In this document: piece after piece, positions 27,027-36,511 of the stretch | Numbering within the stretch: position 1 is the stretch's first letter | How the letters are laid out: every line of letters starts with the position of its first letter | Source: Aquisphaera insulae | Lineage (GTDB): Bacteria > Planctomycetota > Planctomycetia > Isosphaerales > Isosphaeraceae | Direction: 5' to 3' | Assembly (NCBI RefSeq): GCF_011064615.1 | Contig: NZ_JAALJH010000030.1 | Span: forward strand, 30,761-94,760 | Length of the DNA stretch: 64,000 bases | The notes under the pieces: model-generated | What the model was told of the DNA's origin: nothing | The model's input: only the letters and a program-made list of their open reading frames with translations | Databases searched by the model: none | Position numbers and translations under genes: made by a program

Positions 27027-27458
27027 ATGATCGAGACCTTCGAGGACCACGGCCTGCGGTTCGAGTACCCGGCCGGCTGGGAGATCGACGTCACCGACCA
27101 TGGCCAGGTCCTCACGGTGGCCGTGCAGGATCCCGACGGGCTCGGCTTCGCGCTGATCACCACGGACGAGTCGTGCCCGGATCCGGACGCCGTCGCCGAG
27201 GCCGCGCTCGAGGCCATGCGCGAGGAATATCCGGATCTCGACGCCTCGCCGATCATCGAGACGATCAACGAGCAGTGCACGACCGGCCATGACGTCGAGT
27301 TCTTCGCCATGGACATGACCAACGCCGCCACGATCCGCTGCTTCCGGACCCCTCGGCACACGATCCTGCTCTTCGGCCAGTGGTCCGATGCCGGCACGGC
27401 AAAGCTCCCGGACCAGATCCGCGACGTGCTCCGGTCGATCGAGGAGCTGGACGCCTAG
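27027..27458 (+). CDS. small conserved protein, PsbP/DUF1795-like fold
   Basis: A 143-residue acidic protein with no signal peptide, so cytosolic. The pattern FEDHGLRFEYPAGWEIDVTD at the N-terminus, repeated beta strands and a C-terminal helix (LPDQIRDVLRSIEEL) resemble the PsbP/DUF1795 fold, often a ligand-binding or chaperone-like scaffold. GGGAGGGGAGGGA ends 6 nt before the ATG, which fixes the start at 27027. It lies 238 nt upstream of the TPR protein gene on the same strand. The function is unknown. Confidence 0.7.
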   Translation: MIETFEDHGLRFEYPAGWEIDVTDHGQVLTVAVQDPDGLGFALITTDESCPDPDAVAEAALEAMREEYPDLDASPIIETINEQCTTGHDVEFFAMDMTNAATIRCFRTPRHTILLFGQWSDAGTAKLPDQIRDVLRSIEELDA

Positions 27459-27696
27459 CGGGTCGTTCCGGCCGACCGGGGCTCGCCCGGCCGACGGGCG
27501 GAGCCGGCTCCTACGGCCCCTGCATCGCGCGTGGTCGAATCGCCCGTCAGGACCGGATCGACCTCGCGGTTCGATCCAGGCTGGCACGCCGACAAGTCCT
27601 GCGCGTCGACGCGCCGGATCGCGCGAATCCGTCGCCCAGCGAGGACGATTCAAGAGAGGAGGAAATCGCACCGAGTCCCTTGCTCAAGGACGGGCC

Positions 27697-29640
27697 ATGC
27701 GGCTGCCGCGCATCCGGGGCGTGCACGCGCTGATGATCCTGCTGATCGCGACCGGCGTGCCGCCTGGGCGGGCGGGGTCGGTCAATGACGATCGCGACGC
27801 GGCCTTCCGGCTCTATGACGCCGGCCGGTTCGCGGAGGCGGTTCCGCTCCTCGATCGGGTCCTCGAGGCGCATCACCGGGACGTTCAGGCCCGGATCAAG
27901 CGGGGGAATTGCTACCTCCGCCTCGAGCAGCCGGCGCGTGCCATCCCCGACTTCGAATTCGTCGCGCGGTTCAGTCCGCTCAATGCGAGCGCCCAGACCA
28001 ATCTCGGCATCGCCCTGGTGATGGCCGGGCGATACCAGGATGCCCAGGTCTGCTTCGAGCGGGCGATCGTCTTCTGGTCGTGGGATCCCTTCTTCCGGCC
28101 CGTCGGCCCCGACCTGGCCTCGGCCCACGGCGGGCTCGCCCAGGTCTATCATCGGACCGGACGCAACCTGGAGGCGGTCGACGAGTACGACCGCGCCGTC
28201 AAGATCTTCCCGAGCGATCCCAATCTGTACATGGGCAGGGGTGACGCTCATCAGTCCTTGAACGAGCTTGACGCGGCCCTGGCCGACTACAGCGAGGCCG
28301 TCCGCCTCGGGCCGAATTCTCCCCGAGCGTTCGCCGGCCGAGGCGTCGTCCTGGAGAAGCTGGGCCGGACCGATGAGGCCCTCGCCGACTACGAGCACGC
28401 GATCGCGGTCGGACCGGGCTACACGCCCGCCTACAGCCTGCGCGGGGGGCTGCTCGCCCGGCTGGGCAAGAACGATCGGGCCATGGCCGATTTCGATTCC
28501 GCCCTCCGTGCCAGGCCGAATGATTCCGCGGCGCTCAAGGACCGCGGCGGGATGCTGGTCAGGACGGGCCGCAACGACCAGGCGCTCGCCGTCCTGGATC
28601 GGGCGATCGCGCGTGATCCGCGCAACGCCGCGGCCTACCTCAACCGCGGCGCGGCCCACAGCAACCTCGGGCATTACGAGCAGGCGATCGCGGATCTGGA
28701 GAAGTCGATCGACCTGGACCCGAAGGACCCGAAGTCGCACACGAACATGGGCCTGGCCCTGTTCATGGTCGGCAGCTACGACCGATCGATGGAGGAGCTG
28801 AGCGAGGCCGTTCGACTCGCCCCACGGAATGCGATCGTCCGCATGAACCGCGGCAATGTCTACGCGAAGCTGGGCTTCCGGGAGCAGGCGGCCGCGGACT
28901 ACGGCGAGTCCGAGCGGGCCGATCCGAACCTGATGGCGAGCCTGGGAGGATCGGCGCGGCTGCTCGAGACGATGAGCCGTCAGAGCCTGGCCATGCTCGA
29001 TCAGAAACGGGTGACCCTGGACCGCCCGGGGGCCGGCGAGGTCTCGGCGGCGCTCGAACGAGGCCACGCCCTGCGGGCTCGCGAGAACTGGAAGGGGGCG
29101 ATCACCGAATTCGACCGGACGATCGAGCTCGACCCGGGTCGTGCCGAGGCGTATGTCGCCCGGGGCTGGTCGCGGTTCTGCGCCGAGGAGCCGGACGCGG
29201 AGGCCGACGCCCGGGCGTACCTCAAGCTCCGCGGCTGGGACGATCGATTCTCGGCGTACATGGCGCTCCTGGGCGTGCTCTCCGCGCGGCGGGCGGGACA
29301 CGAGGAGGAAGGCCGCCGGCTCCTGGACGAGTCGATCGCCAATTCGCCCCCGGGGCTCTGGCCGCTGCCGGTCCTCCTCTACCTCCGCCATGACCTGACC
29401 CTTGCGGCGCTCCTCGAGAAGGCCAGGGGGGCGACGCAGGAGGCCGAGGCTCACGCCGTGATCGGCCTCGAGCTGCTCCGCCGGGGCGATCGCAAGGGGG
29501 GCATCGAACATCTCCGCTGGGTCCGAGACAACGGCCCGTCGAAATCGATCTTCTTCGACGTGGCCCGCGCGGCCCTCCAGAATCTCGACGCGCCGCGCGA
29601 CCCGCTCTCGAGGGCGATCGAGGCCCGTGAGAAGCGGTGA
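27697..29640 (+). CDS. exported tetratricopeptide-repeat protein
   Basis: A 647-residue protein with a signal peptide in residues 1-27 (HALMILLIATGVPPGRAG), then about twelve TPR units of 34 residues from about 33 to 430 and two or more further helical repeats to the end. Typical repeat ends are seen: AALADYSEAVRLGPNSP, ALADYEHAIAVGPGY, AIADLEKSIDLDPKDP. TPRs mediate protein binding, so this is probably a periplasmic or membrane-side scaffold. AAGGA lies 9 nt before the ATG at 27697. The gene converges with the kinase-macro gene, leaving only 13 nt between stops. Partner unknown. Confidence 0.85.
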   Translation: MRLPRIRGVHALMILLIATGVPPGRAGSVNDDRDAAFRLYDAGRFAEAVPLLDRVLEAHHRDVQARIKRGNCYLRLEQPARAIPDFEFVARFSPLNASAQTNLGIALVMAGRYQDAQVCFERAIVFWSWDPFFRPVGPDLASAHGGLAQVYHRTGRNLEAVDEYDRAVKIFPSDPNLYMGRGDAHQSLNELDAALADYSEAVRLGPNSPRAFAGRGVVLEKLGRTDEALADYEHAIAVGPGYTPAYSLRGGLLARLGKNDRAMADFDSALRARPNDSAALKDRGGMLVRTGRNDQALAVLDRAIARDPRNAAAYLNRGAAHSNLGHYEQAIADLEKSIDLDPKDPKSHTNMGLALFMVGSYDRSMEELSEAVRLAPRNAIVRMNRGNVYAKLGFREQAAADYGESERADPNLMASLGGSARLLETMSRQSLAMLDQKRVTLDRPGAGEVSAALERGHALRARENWKGAITEFDRTIELDPGRAEAYVARGWSRFCAEEPDAEADARAYLKLRGWDDRFSAYMALLGVLSARRAGHEEEGRRLLDESIANSPPGLWPLPVLLYLRHDLTLAALLEKARGATQEAEAHAVIGLELLRRGDRKGGIEHLRWVRDNGPSKSIFFDVARAALQNLDAPRDPLSRAIEAREKR

Positions 29641-29653
29641 CCGGGCCGGATCG

Positions 29654-31396
29654 TCAGTAGATCACGATCCGGGCCTCGCGGAGCGGACCGAGTCCCCGAA
29701 GGAGCGTCCGCGCCAGGGACTGGAACATGGTGTCCAGGCAGATCTCGCGGGAGAAGCCCATGGCACCCGTTCCGAGGAGCGGGAAGGCGATCGAGGTCAC
29801 ATGGAGCGAATCGGCGTGATAGGCGCAGCTCGCCACGATCTCGGCGATGAGGTCGCGGCTGGGGAAGATGACCCCCTCGCGGGTGATCCCCACGGTCACG
29901 CCGTGGAAGATGTAACGGGCCGGGAGCCTGCCGGCGGAGGTGACCACGGCCCGGCCCGGCCGGATCGGCCCGTAGCGGGCGGCCTCGTCCGCCACCGTCT
30001 TGCCGGCGGCGCGGCTGATCGCCAGGGAGACGCCGTAGTCGGCCGTGAGCTGGTGCGTGTCCGAGCTGACGATCGCGTCGACGGCCTGGGTCGTGATGTC
30101 CCCCCTCAGGATCACGATCCTGCGGCCGCCGGGGAAGTCATGGGCCTCGCCCTCGGGGGGCAGCTCGGATTGCGGCGCCAGGTAGGCGTCGCGGCGGGCT
30201 CGATACCGCTCGAGGAAGGCGAGGATCTCCGGATCCTCGGTCATGTCCCAGGGCGAGAACGGCCCGGATGCGGGGGCGAGCTGCCGCCGAAGCTCGGCGA
30301 ACGAGGGGAAGCGATCGCCGGGCGACTTGGCCAGGCAACGCTCCAGGATGGCGCAGGTGCGCTCCGAGATCCTCGGGTTCCGCGACCGGGGTGATTCCAG
30401 GGGCTCGGATTTGTGCTTGCAGAGGATCGAGAACGGGGACCCTCCGACGAAGGGGGGCGATCCCGTCAGGACGTGGTAGAACGTGGCGCCGAAGCTGTAG
30501 ATATCGGCCCGCGTGTCGACGCCGCGGGGATCCTCCGCCTGCTCGGGGGCCATGTACTGGGGCGTCCCCATGATGATGTCCGTGCCGGTCATCTCGGGGA
30601 GCCCGGGCGCCCCCCGGGCCAGGCCGAAGTCGGCGACCAGGGCCCGACGCCTGCCGTCGATGAGGATGTTCTGCGGCTTCAGGTCGCGGTGGATGATCCC
30701 CTTCTCGGCCGCGGCCATCATCCCCTCGCAGACGTCGGCCATCCAGGCGACGGCCTGCCGCTCCTCGATCGGACCGTTCCCGGCCTCCATGACGGCCCGC
30801 AGGTCATCGCCCTCGACCAGCTCCATGATCAGGGCGAGCCGGCCGTCGCCGAGCGCCCGGAAGTCGTGGACGCCGACGACGTGCGGCGAGCGAATCGCGG
30901 CGATCAGGGTGGCCTCGCGGCGGAAGCGGTCCCCGCTCCGGCCCGGCAGGATGACCTTGATGGCCGCGGGGCGGCCGAGCGTCCGGTGGCGGGCGCTGTA
31001 GACGACGCCCATCGCCCCTTCGCCGACGATCTCGAGGATGTCGTACTCGGGAAGCTCCGGGAACGGGTCGCTCGCCGACGCCGTCGTCGTCGCCGTCCCG
31101 CGGTCGGGGAGGGGGGCGGGATCGGGCCTCGGGCGTTCGAACGTCGCGGCGATGGTGGTGGCGGACTCGGGGATCCGCGACGCGTAGTCCTCCGCGGAGG
31201 GCGACTCGCCGACGGCACGCCGATGGCGCAGCTCGATCTCCAGGAGGTCCCGGAGTAGCGCGTCCCGGCCCGGCCCATGCGGAACCTGGCCGAGGAAGAG
31301 CTCCAGCCGGGGCCTCTCGCCCTCCCGCCAGGTCGATTCGAACAGGTCGACCAGCGCCTCGATCCGGCTTCGATCCGCGGGCGTCGGCGTGTCCAT
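29654..31396 (-). CDS. Ser/Thr protein kinase fused to a C-terminal macro domain
   Basis: A 580-residue protein. An acidic helical leader of about 115 residues precedes a Hanks-type kinase: GEGAMGVVYS at 125-134, Lys147 in AAIK, HRDLKPQN at 236-243, DFG at 256-258, APE at 283-285. From about 427 to the C-terminus is a macro domain: VILRGDITTQAVDAIVSS, SRAAGKTVADEAA, RAVVTSAG, and the phosphate loop LLGTGAMGFS at 540-549. Macro domains bind ADP-ribose or remove it from proteins. No transmembrane helix is seen, so it is probably cytosolic. GGAGG and GGGG lie upstream of the ATG. The usual Asn-containing ribose motif is replaced by SSDTHQL, so ligand binding may differ. Topoisomerase I is encoded upstream on the same strand. 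Confidence 0.88.
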   Translation of the reverse strand: MDTPTPADRSRIEALVDLFESTWREGERPRLELFLGQVPHGPGRDALLRDLLEIELRHRRAVGESPSAEDYASRIPESATTIAATFERPRPDPAPLPDRGTATTTASASDPFPELPEYDILEIVGEGAMGVVYSARHRTLGRPAAIKVILPGRSGDRFRREATLIAAIRSPHVVGVHDFRALGDGRLALIMELVEGDDLRAVMEAGNGPIEERQAVAWMADVCEGMMAAAEKGIIHRDLKPQNILIDGRRRALVADFGLARGAPGLPEMTGTDIIMGTPQYMAPEQAEDPRGVDTRADIYSFGATFYHVLTGSPPFVGGSPFSILCKHKSEPLESPRSRNPRISERTCAILERCLAKSPGDRFPSFAELRRQLAPASGPFSPWDMTEDPEILAFLERYRARRDAYLAPQSELPPEGEAHDFPGGRRIVILRGDITTQAVDAIVSSDTHQLTADYGVSLAISRAAGKTVADEAARYGPIRPGRAVVTSAGRLPARYIFHGVTVGITREGVIFPSRDLIAEIVASCAYHADSLHVTSIAFPLLGTGAMGFSREICLDTMFQSLARTLLRGLGPLREARIVIY

Positions 31397-31513
31397 GAAT
31401 TCCCCGCCTCCGTCGTGATCCGCGCCCGGCGGCCATGACTCTTCCCTCGGGGACCATGAGATCAGAAGCGGGCGAGCACGCCAAGGCCCCGTCACCCCCG
31501 CCGGAAATGACGC

Positions 31514-31547
31514 CGCCGCGGCGGGCCGGAGTCGGCCCGCCGCGGCG
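31514..31547 (-). terminator. hairpin terminator downstream of topA
   Basis: Perfect 14-bp inverted repeat 31514-31527 / 31534-31547 with a 6-nt loop, 35 nt after the topA stop. On the minus strand it is followed by TCATTTCC, a weak T-tract, so termination may be only partial. Confidence 0.65.
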
Positions 31548-31581
31548 AGGTTGATGAGGGAGAGCTTCGGCGGTCGATCGC

Positions 31582-34245
31582 TCAGGCGCCCATGACGCTG
31601 GTGATCTTCTCGAGGGTGGCCTCCGATGGCTCCTTGGTCCCCTTGCACTTGGGATACTTGGAGCAGCCGAGGAAATAGCCGCGTCGGCCGCGTCGGACCG
31701 TCATCGGGCCGCCGCAGTCGTCGCAGGTCTCGTCCACGACGATGGACTTCAGGTCGGGGCCGGCGGCGGCCGCCGCGGCCGGCGCGGGGGCGATCGAGGC
31801 GACCAGGTCCTTCTTGTCGTCCGGGATGGGGGCGGTGCCGCGGCACTTGGGGTAGCCGGTGCAGCCGAGGAACGGCCCGCGGCGCCCCTGCCGGACCTTC
31901 ATGGGCTTGCCGCACTTCTCGCAGTTGACTCCCAGGTCGATCTCCTGGACGGGCTTCCCCTCGGCGTCGACGTCCTTGACGTTGCGGCACTTGGGGTAGC
32001 CGGTGCAGCCGAGGAACGGCCCGCGGCGCCCCTGGCGGAGGGCCATGGGCTTGCCGCACTTCTCGCAGACGTGCTCGGTCTCGACCCGCGACGGCACCGG
32101 GTTGCCGTTCTCGTCGATGTTGAACGACTCCTTGCAGTCGGGGTAGCCGGAGCACGAGAGGAACTTCTCCCCCCGCTTGTTCTCCCGGATCAGGAGCGGC
32201 TTGCCGCACTTCGGGCAGTCGTGCCCGCTGGCGACGGCCTCCGCCTTGGGTTGGCCACCGAGCGGCCGCGTGGCCTTGCATTCGGGATACTTGGAGCAGC
32301 CGAGGAACTGGCCGGTGCGGCCGAACTTCAGGACCATCGGCGCGCCGCAGACGTGGCAGACCTCGTCGGTCGGGATCTGCACCCGCTCCATCTGGGTCTC
32401 GGCCGCCTTGAGGGCGTCCTGGAACGGGTAGTAGAACTCGTCGAGCACCTTCACCAGCTCTTCCTTGGCGGTGGCGATGTCGTCGAGCTCGTCCTCCATG
32501 TGGGCCGTGAACTTGAGGTCGAGGATCTTGGGGAAGTGCTTGACCAGGAGGTCGGTCACCACCATCCCGAGGTCGGTGGCGAAGAACCGCCGCTCCTTCT
32601 GCTCCACGTACATCCGGTCCTGGATCGTCTGGATGATCGGGGCATAGGTGCTGGGCCGGCCGATGTTCTCCTTCTCGAGCGCCTTGATCAGGGTCGCCTC
32701 GCTGTATCGCGGCGGGGGCTGGGTGAAGTGCTGCGTCGGCGCGAGGTCGTGGAGGTCGAGCGGCTGGCCCACCTTCAGGGGCGGCAGCAGGGCATCCTCG
32801 ATCTTGCCCCCCGGCGGCCAGACCTTCTTGTAGCCGTCGAACTTGAGGACCTTGCCCTGGGTCTTGAAGAGGCCGGGGCCGGCGGTGACGGCGACGTCGG
32901 TCACGGTGAAGACGGCCGGCGTCATCTGGCTGGCGACGAACCGCCAGTAGATCAGTTGATAGAGGCGGAACTGGTCATTGCTCAGGCGACCCTTGACCTG
33001 CTCCGGGGTGAACTTCAGCTCCGTCGGCCGGATGGCCTCGTGGGCCTCCTGCGCGTTCTTGCCGGCGGCGTAGCGGGCCGGCTTGGCGGGCAGGTACTTG
33101 TCGCCGAACTTCTCCTGGATCAGGCCGCGGACCGCCTCGAGGGCCTCCTGAGAGACGCTCAGGCTGTCGGTACGCATGTAGGTGATCAGGCCCACCGGCC
33201 CGGAGCCGTCGACGTCGATGCCCTCGTAGAGCTCCTGGGCGATCTTCATGGTCCGCTTGCCGGAGTAGCGGAGGCGGATGGCGGCCTGCTGCTGGAGGGT
33301 GCTCGTCTTGAACGGAGCATCGGCACGGTCGGGCTTGTCGGCCTCGTCCACCTTCGAGACGACGTATCGCTCCGACGCCAGGACGTCGCGGATCCGGTGG
33401 GCGTCGGCCTCATTATTGGCGGCGAACTTGGCCCCGTCGTACTCGACGAGCCCGGCCTCGAAGCGGTCGGCCTCGGCCGCCGCCCGCTCGGGGCTGACCG
33501 TGGCCGTGATCTTCCAGTACTCCTCGCTGACGAACGCCCGGATCTCCTTCTCTCGGTCGGCGATCAGCCGGACGGCCACCGACTGGACCCGGCCGGCGCT
33601 GAGGTTGCGAGCGACCTTGCTCCAGAGCAGGGGGCTGAGCTGGTAGCCGACGAACCGGTCGAGGAACCGCCGCGCCTGCTGGGCGTTGACCATGTTGACG
33701 TTGATCGGCCCGACGTGGCCGAAGGCGTCCTTGACGGCTCGCTCGGTGATCTCGTGGAAGGTGACGCGGCGGACCCGCTCGTCGGGGAGCTCGAGCGCCT
33801 GCTGGAGGTGCCAGGCGATCGCCTCTCCCTCGCGGTCGGGGTCGGTGGCCAGGTAGACGATTCCGGCCCGGGCGGCCTCCTTCTTGAGGTCGCTGACCGT
33901 CTCCTTCTTGGCCGGGACGACCTCGTAGGAGGGGGCATAGCCGTCGGCGACGTCCAGGCCGAGCTTCCGCTTGGGGAGGTCGCGGACATGCCCCATGCTT
34001 GCCTTGACCACGTACTTCGAGCCGAGGAACTTGTTGATCGACTTGGCCTTCTTCGGGCTCTCCACGATCACCAGCGCCCGGCCGCCCCCCGAGGCGGGCG
34101 GGGCGGACTCGGCCGGGGCCGACTTCGCCTTGACGGCCTTGGTCGCGGTCTTGGCCGCGGTCGCCTTGGTCGCACGCTTCCGGGTGGCGGACTTCGGGGC
34201 GCTGCCGTTGCCGTCGGGGGAGGCTCCTGGGGACTTTCTAGCCAC
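31582..34245 (-). CDS. topA: DNA topoisomerase I with five C4 zinc fingers
   Basis: An 887-residue type IA topoisomerase that relaxes negative supercoils through a 5'-phosphotyrosyl intermediate. An Ala/Lys-rich leader of about 50 residues precedes the Toprim domain (LVIVESPKKAK, then ATDPDREGEAIAWH). The active-site stretch is GLITYMRTDS, whose Tyr is the nucleophile. Five Cys4 fingers follow, each with a GCxxYPxC-like end; fingers three and four are almost identical. I set the start at a GTG at 34245 because AGGAAG precedes it; the frame stays open to 34395 but without a ribosome site. A hairpin terminator follows. It is divergent from the PpiD-like gene. Confidence 0.94.
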   Translation of the reverse strand: MARKSPGASPDGNGSAPKSATRKRATKATAAKTATKAVKAKSAPAESAPPASGGGRALVIVESPKKAKSINKFLGSKYVVKASMGHVRDLPKRKLGLDVADGYAPSYEVVPAKKETVSDLKKEAARAGIVYLATDPDREGEAIAWHLQQALELPDERVRRVTFHEITERAVKDAFGHVGPINVNMVNAQQARRFLDRFVGYQLSPLLWSKVARNLSAGRVQSVAVRLIADREKEIRAFVSEEYWKITATVSPERAAAEADRFEAGLVEYDGAKFAANNEADAHRIRDVLASERYVVSKVDEADKPDRADAPFKTSTLQQQAAIRLRYSGKRTMKIAQELYEGIDVDGSGPVGLITYMRTDSLSVSQEALEAVRGLIQEKFGDKYLPAKPARYAAGKNAQEAHEAIRPTELKFTPEQVKGRLSNDQFRLYQLIYWRFVASQMTPAVFTVTDVAVTAGPGLFKTQGKVLKFDGYKKVWPPGGKIEDALLPPLKVGQPLDLHDLAPTQHFTQPPPRYSEATLIKALEKENIGRPSTYAPIIQTIQDRMYVEQKERRFFATDLGMVVTDLLVKHFPKILDLKFTAHMEDELDDIATAKEELVKVLDEFYYPFQDALKAAETQMERVQIPTDEVCHVCGAPMVLKFGRTGQFLGCSKYPECKATRPLGGQPKAEAVASGHDCPKCGKPLLIRENKRGEKFLSCSGYPDCKESFNIDENGNPVPSRVETEHVCEKCGKPMALRQGRRGPFLGCTGYPKCRNVKDVDAEGKPVQEIDLGVNCEKCGKPMKVRQGRRGPFLGCTGYPKCRGTAPIPDDKKDLVASIAPAPAAAAAAGPDLKSIVVDETCDDCGGPMTVRRGRRGYFLGCSKYPKCKGTKEPSEATLEKITSVMGA
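31840..32068 (-). repeat. 85-bp near-identical direct repeat inside topA zinc fingers
   Basis: 31840-31924 and 31984-32068 match at about 80 of 85 positions, with a 144-nt period (48 codons). They encode fingers four and three of topoisomerase I. Silent positions match too, which suggests recent duplication or gene conversion. Confidence 0.75.
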
Positions 34246-34334
34246 GTTGTCTTCCTGCCTATCCTCTTCCCTCTCCCACGCTTGGGTCGATCCGTCGGGA
34301 CCTTCTCGAACGCGGCGCAGCGGGTTGTTTGAGG

Positions 34335-34362
34335 TTGCCCTGGGGGAGATTCCTGATACGAT
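34335..34362 (+). promoter_or_regulatory. candidate promoter of the PpiD-like gene
   Basis: TTGCCC (34335-34340), a 16-nt spacer, then TACGAT (34357-34362). It lies 134 nt before the ATG at 34496. Four of six bases match consensus in each box, so it is only a candidate. Confidence 0.3.
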
Positions 34363-34495
34363 GAAGGTTGGTCGGTCGTGTTCGGGACCCCGCAACCAAC
34401 CCCATAAGCGACATAGCTAGGGTATCGGGGGTCTGTCAAGGGGGGGCGGTCAGGAAAGAGCCCCCGGAAGCCCATCGCCAGCACTGAGGGACCCC

Positions 34496-36391
34496 ATGCC
34501 GTTCGCCGTATTCCGCCGCCATCAGCGCGTGCTGCTCGCGACCTTCGCCATCCTGGCCATGGGCGCGTTCGTGCTCTCCGACAGCGTGCCCCGCCTCCTC
34601 AATTCCAATGCGGCCGGGCGGGACCAGAAGATCGTGGAGCTCCACGGCAAGGCGGTCTACCAGAGCCAGCTCAACGAGCTTGCCCGCCAGCGGAGCCGGG
34701 CCAACCTGTTCGTCGCCGGGATGATGCCCTACGCCCGGAGCGCGGAGGTCTTCGGCTCGCTCAAGCAGCGGGACCTGGTGGATGCCATGATCCTGGAGCA
34801 GGAGGCCGACCGGCTGGGGATCCCGGCCACGCCCGAGATGGGTCGGGAATGGCTCAGCCAGTTCGCCCAGCGCGGCCGCGGCCGGATGACGAACGAGCTG
34901 TTCAACTCGCTCTATGCCCGGTTCAGCAACGAGGTGAGCGAGGAGCACCTCCTGTCGGACATCGCCAATCAGGTCCGGATCAGCAAGGTGAGGGATCTCC
35001 TCGGCTCGCCGATCGTGACCCCGTACGACGTCTTCCGGGCCTATCGGGACCAGAATGAGCGGGTCGCGGCCAAGCTGGTCGAGGTCCCGGTGGAGTCCTT
35101 CCTGGGGAAGGTGGGCGAGCCCTCCGCCGCGGAGGTGCAATCGCTCTACGACAAGTACAAGGACGTGCTCCCCGACCCGGCCCGCGAGACGCCCGGATTC
35201 AAGGTTCCCCGCCAGGTCCAGGCGGAGATCCTCTCCATCGACGCCAAGGCCCTGGCCCGCGACCTCCAGGCCAAGGTCACGGAGGCGGACCTTCGCACCT
35301 ATTACGAGAACCACAAATCGGAGTACCCCGTCCCCTCCGAGTTCCCGTCCGACCTCTTCGCGGGCCGGCCGGAGCTGACCCCTCCGCTGCTCCAGCCGTT
35401 CGCCTCGGTCCGCCAGATCCTGGCCCCCACGCTCGCCAATGAACGCGCCCAGGCGGAGATCCAGGAGAAGTTCGATCGCCTCAAGGGAGACGTCCTCGGC
35501 CCCTTCGCCGACAAGTATCTCGGGGCGCTCGACGACCTGGAGGAGGCGAAGAAGCAAGGGGGCGGGGCCGCGACCAGGCCGCTCCCGACGCCCGAGGACC
35601 TCAAGCCCGTCGCCACCCGCGAGGGCCTCTCCTACGAGAAGACGGGGCTGCTCACCAGGGAGGCCGCGGAGCAGCTCGGCCAGGTCTCCATGTCCGAGGT
35701 CGGCCAGAAGTTCCTCAACGGCGGCCACAAGTTCACCGAGGAGCTCTTCGATCCCAAGGCCGGCCTTTATGAGCCGATCGAGCTGACCGACCTCCTCGAC
35801 GTCCATTATCTGGTCCGCAAGGTGAAGGACGAGGCGCCGCACATCCCGCCCCTGGACCAGGTCCGCGACGAGGTCGTGCGGGCGTGGAAGACGGAGAAGG
35901 CCCGACCGCTGGCGGAGAAGGCCGCCGAGGAGATCGCCAGGAAGCTGACCGCGGCCAACGGCGTGATCAAGGAGCCCAAGGTGGAGGACTTCCGCGTGGT
36001 CACGGTCCCGCCGGTCACGCGCTCCCAGGGCAACCTCCTGCCCAACTCCTTCCTCGACCCCAGGCCCGTCGACACCGAGATCCGCGAGGTGCCGTACGCC
36101 GGGAATGCCTTCCGCGATGCCTACTTCGGGCTCCGGCCCGGGACCGTCGTGGTCGCCCCCAACGAGCCCAAGACCGTCTACTATGCGATCGGCCTGGAAC
36201 GCCAGGATCCGGCCAAGTTCAGCGCCCTCTATGCTCCCAACGGCGACCTCTTCCGCTACCGCCAGACGGCCTACGTGGAGGCGGCAAGGTCCCAGGATGA
36301 GCGCTGGATGAACGCGCTCCGAGAGAAGGCCGGCCTCAAGTCGGACTGGATTCCCCCCGACGAGCAGAAGAAGGAAGACGCGCGGAGCTGA
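34496..36391 (+). CDS. membrane-anchored SurA/PpiD-like peptidyl-prolyl isomerase family chaperone
   Basis: A 631-residue protein. Residues 8-30 form one N-terminal transmembrane helix (VLLATFAILAMGAFVLSD). A SurA-N-like helical region covers about 45-170 (LNELARQRSRANLF, LVDAMILEQEADRLGI), and the parvulin-like part is poorly conserved in the middle. The C-terminus is hydrophilic. The layout matches PpiD-type periplasmic folding factors: anchored in the inner membrane, helping exported proteins fold. It is encoded near many secreted proteins. GAGGGA precedes the ATG at 34496. Isomerase activity is doubtful because a clear parvulin active site is not seen. A long hairpin follows the stop. Confidence 0.8.
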   Translation: MPFAVFRRHQRVLLATFAILAMGAFVLSDSVPRLLNSNAAGRDQKIVELHGKAVYQSQLNELARQRSRANLFVAGMMPYARSAEVFGSLKQRDLVDAMILEQEADRLGIPATPEMGREWLSQFAQRGRGRMTNELFNSLYARFSNEVSEEHLLSDIANQVRISKVRDLLGSPIVTPYDVFRAYRDQNERVAAKLVEVPVESFLGKVGEPSAAEVQSLYDKYKDVLPDPARETPGFKVPRQVQAEILSIDAKALARDLQAKVTEADLRTYYENHKSEYPVPSEFPSDLFAGRPELTPPLLQPFASVRQILAPTLANERAQAEIQEKFDRLKGDVLGPFADKYLGALDDLEEAKKQGGGAATRPLPTPEDLKPVATREGLSYEKTGLLTREAAEQLGQVSMSEVGQKFLNGGHKFTEELFDPKAGLYEPIELTDLLDVHYLVRKVKDEAPHIPPLDQVRDEVVRAWKTEKARPLAEKAAEEIARKLTAANGVIKEPKVEDFRVVTVPPVTRSQGNLLPNSFLDPRPVDTEIREVPYAGNAFRDAYFGLRPGTVVVAPNEPKTVYYAIGLERQDPAKFSALYAPNGDLFRYRQTAYVEAARSQDERWMNALREKAGLKSDWIPPDEQKKEDARS

Positions 36392-36424
36392 CCCGACGTC
36401 CTTTCCGTTCGCGGGAGATCTCTC

Positions 36425-36465
36425 GGGCTCGACGTTGCGTGTGGCGAAGACGCAACGTCGAGCCC
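36425..36465 (+). terminator. 16-bp-stem hairpin after the PpiD-like gene
   Basis: 36425-36440 and 36450-36465 are perfect reverse complements (16 bp) around a 9-nt loop, 34 nt after the stop codon. No T-tract follows directly; a TTTTT comes only at 36497-36501. It is likely a terminator or mRNA 3'-end stabiliser. Confidence 0.6.
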
Positions 36466-36511
36466 GCGTCGTGCGCCGGTTCGGGCCTCACGGGCCTTTT
36501 TCTGCGGCGGC

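Noticed and set aside
32071..34332. 753-codon open frame opposite topA
   Set aside because: Mirror of the topoisomerase coding sequence; no ribosome-binding site or recognisable domain.
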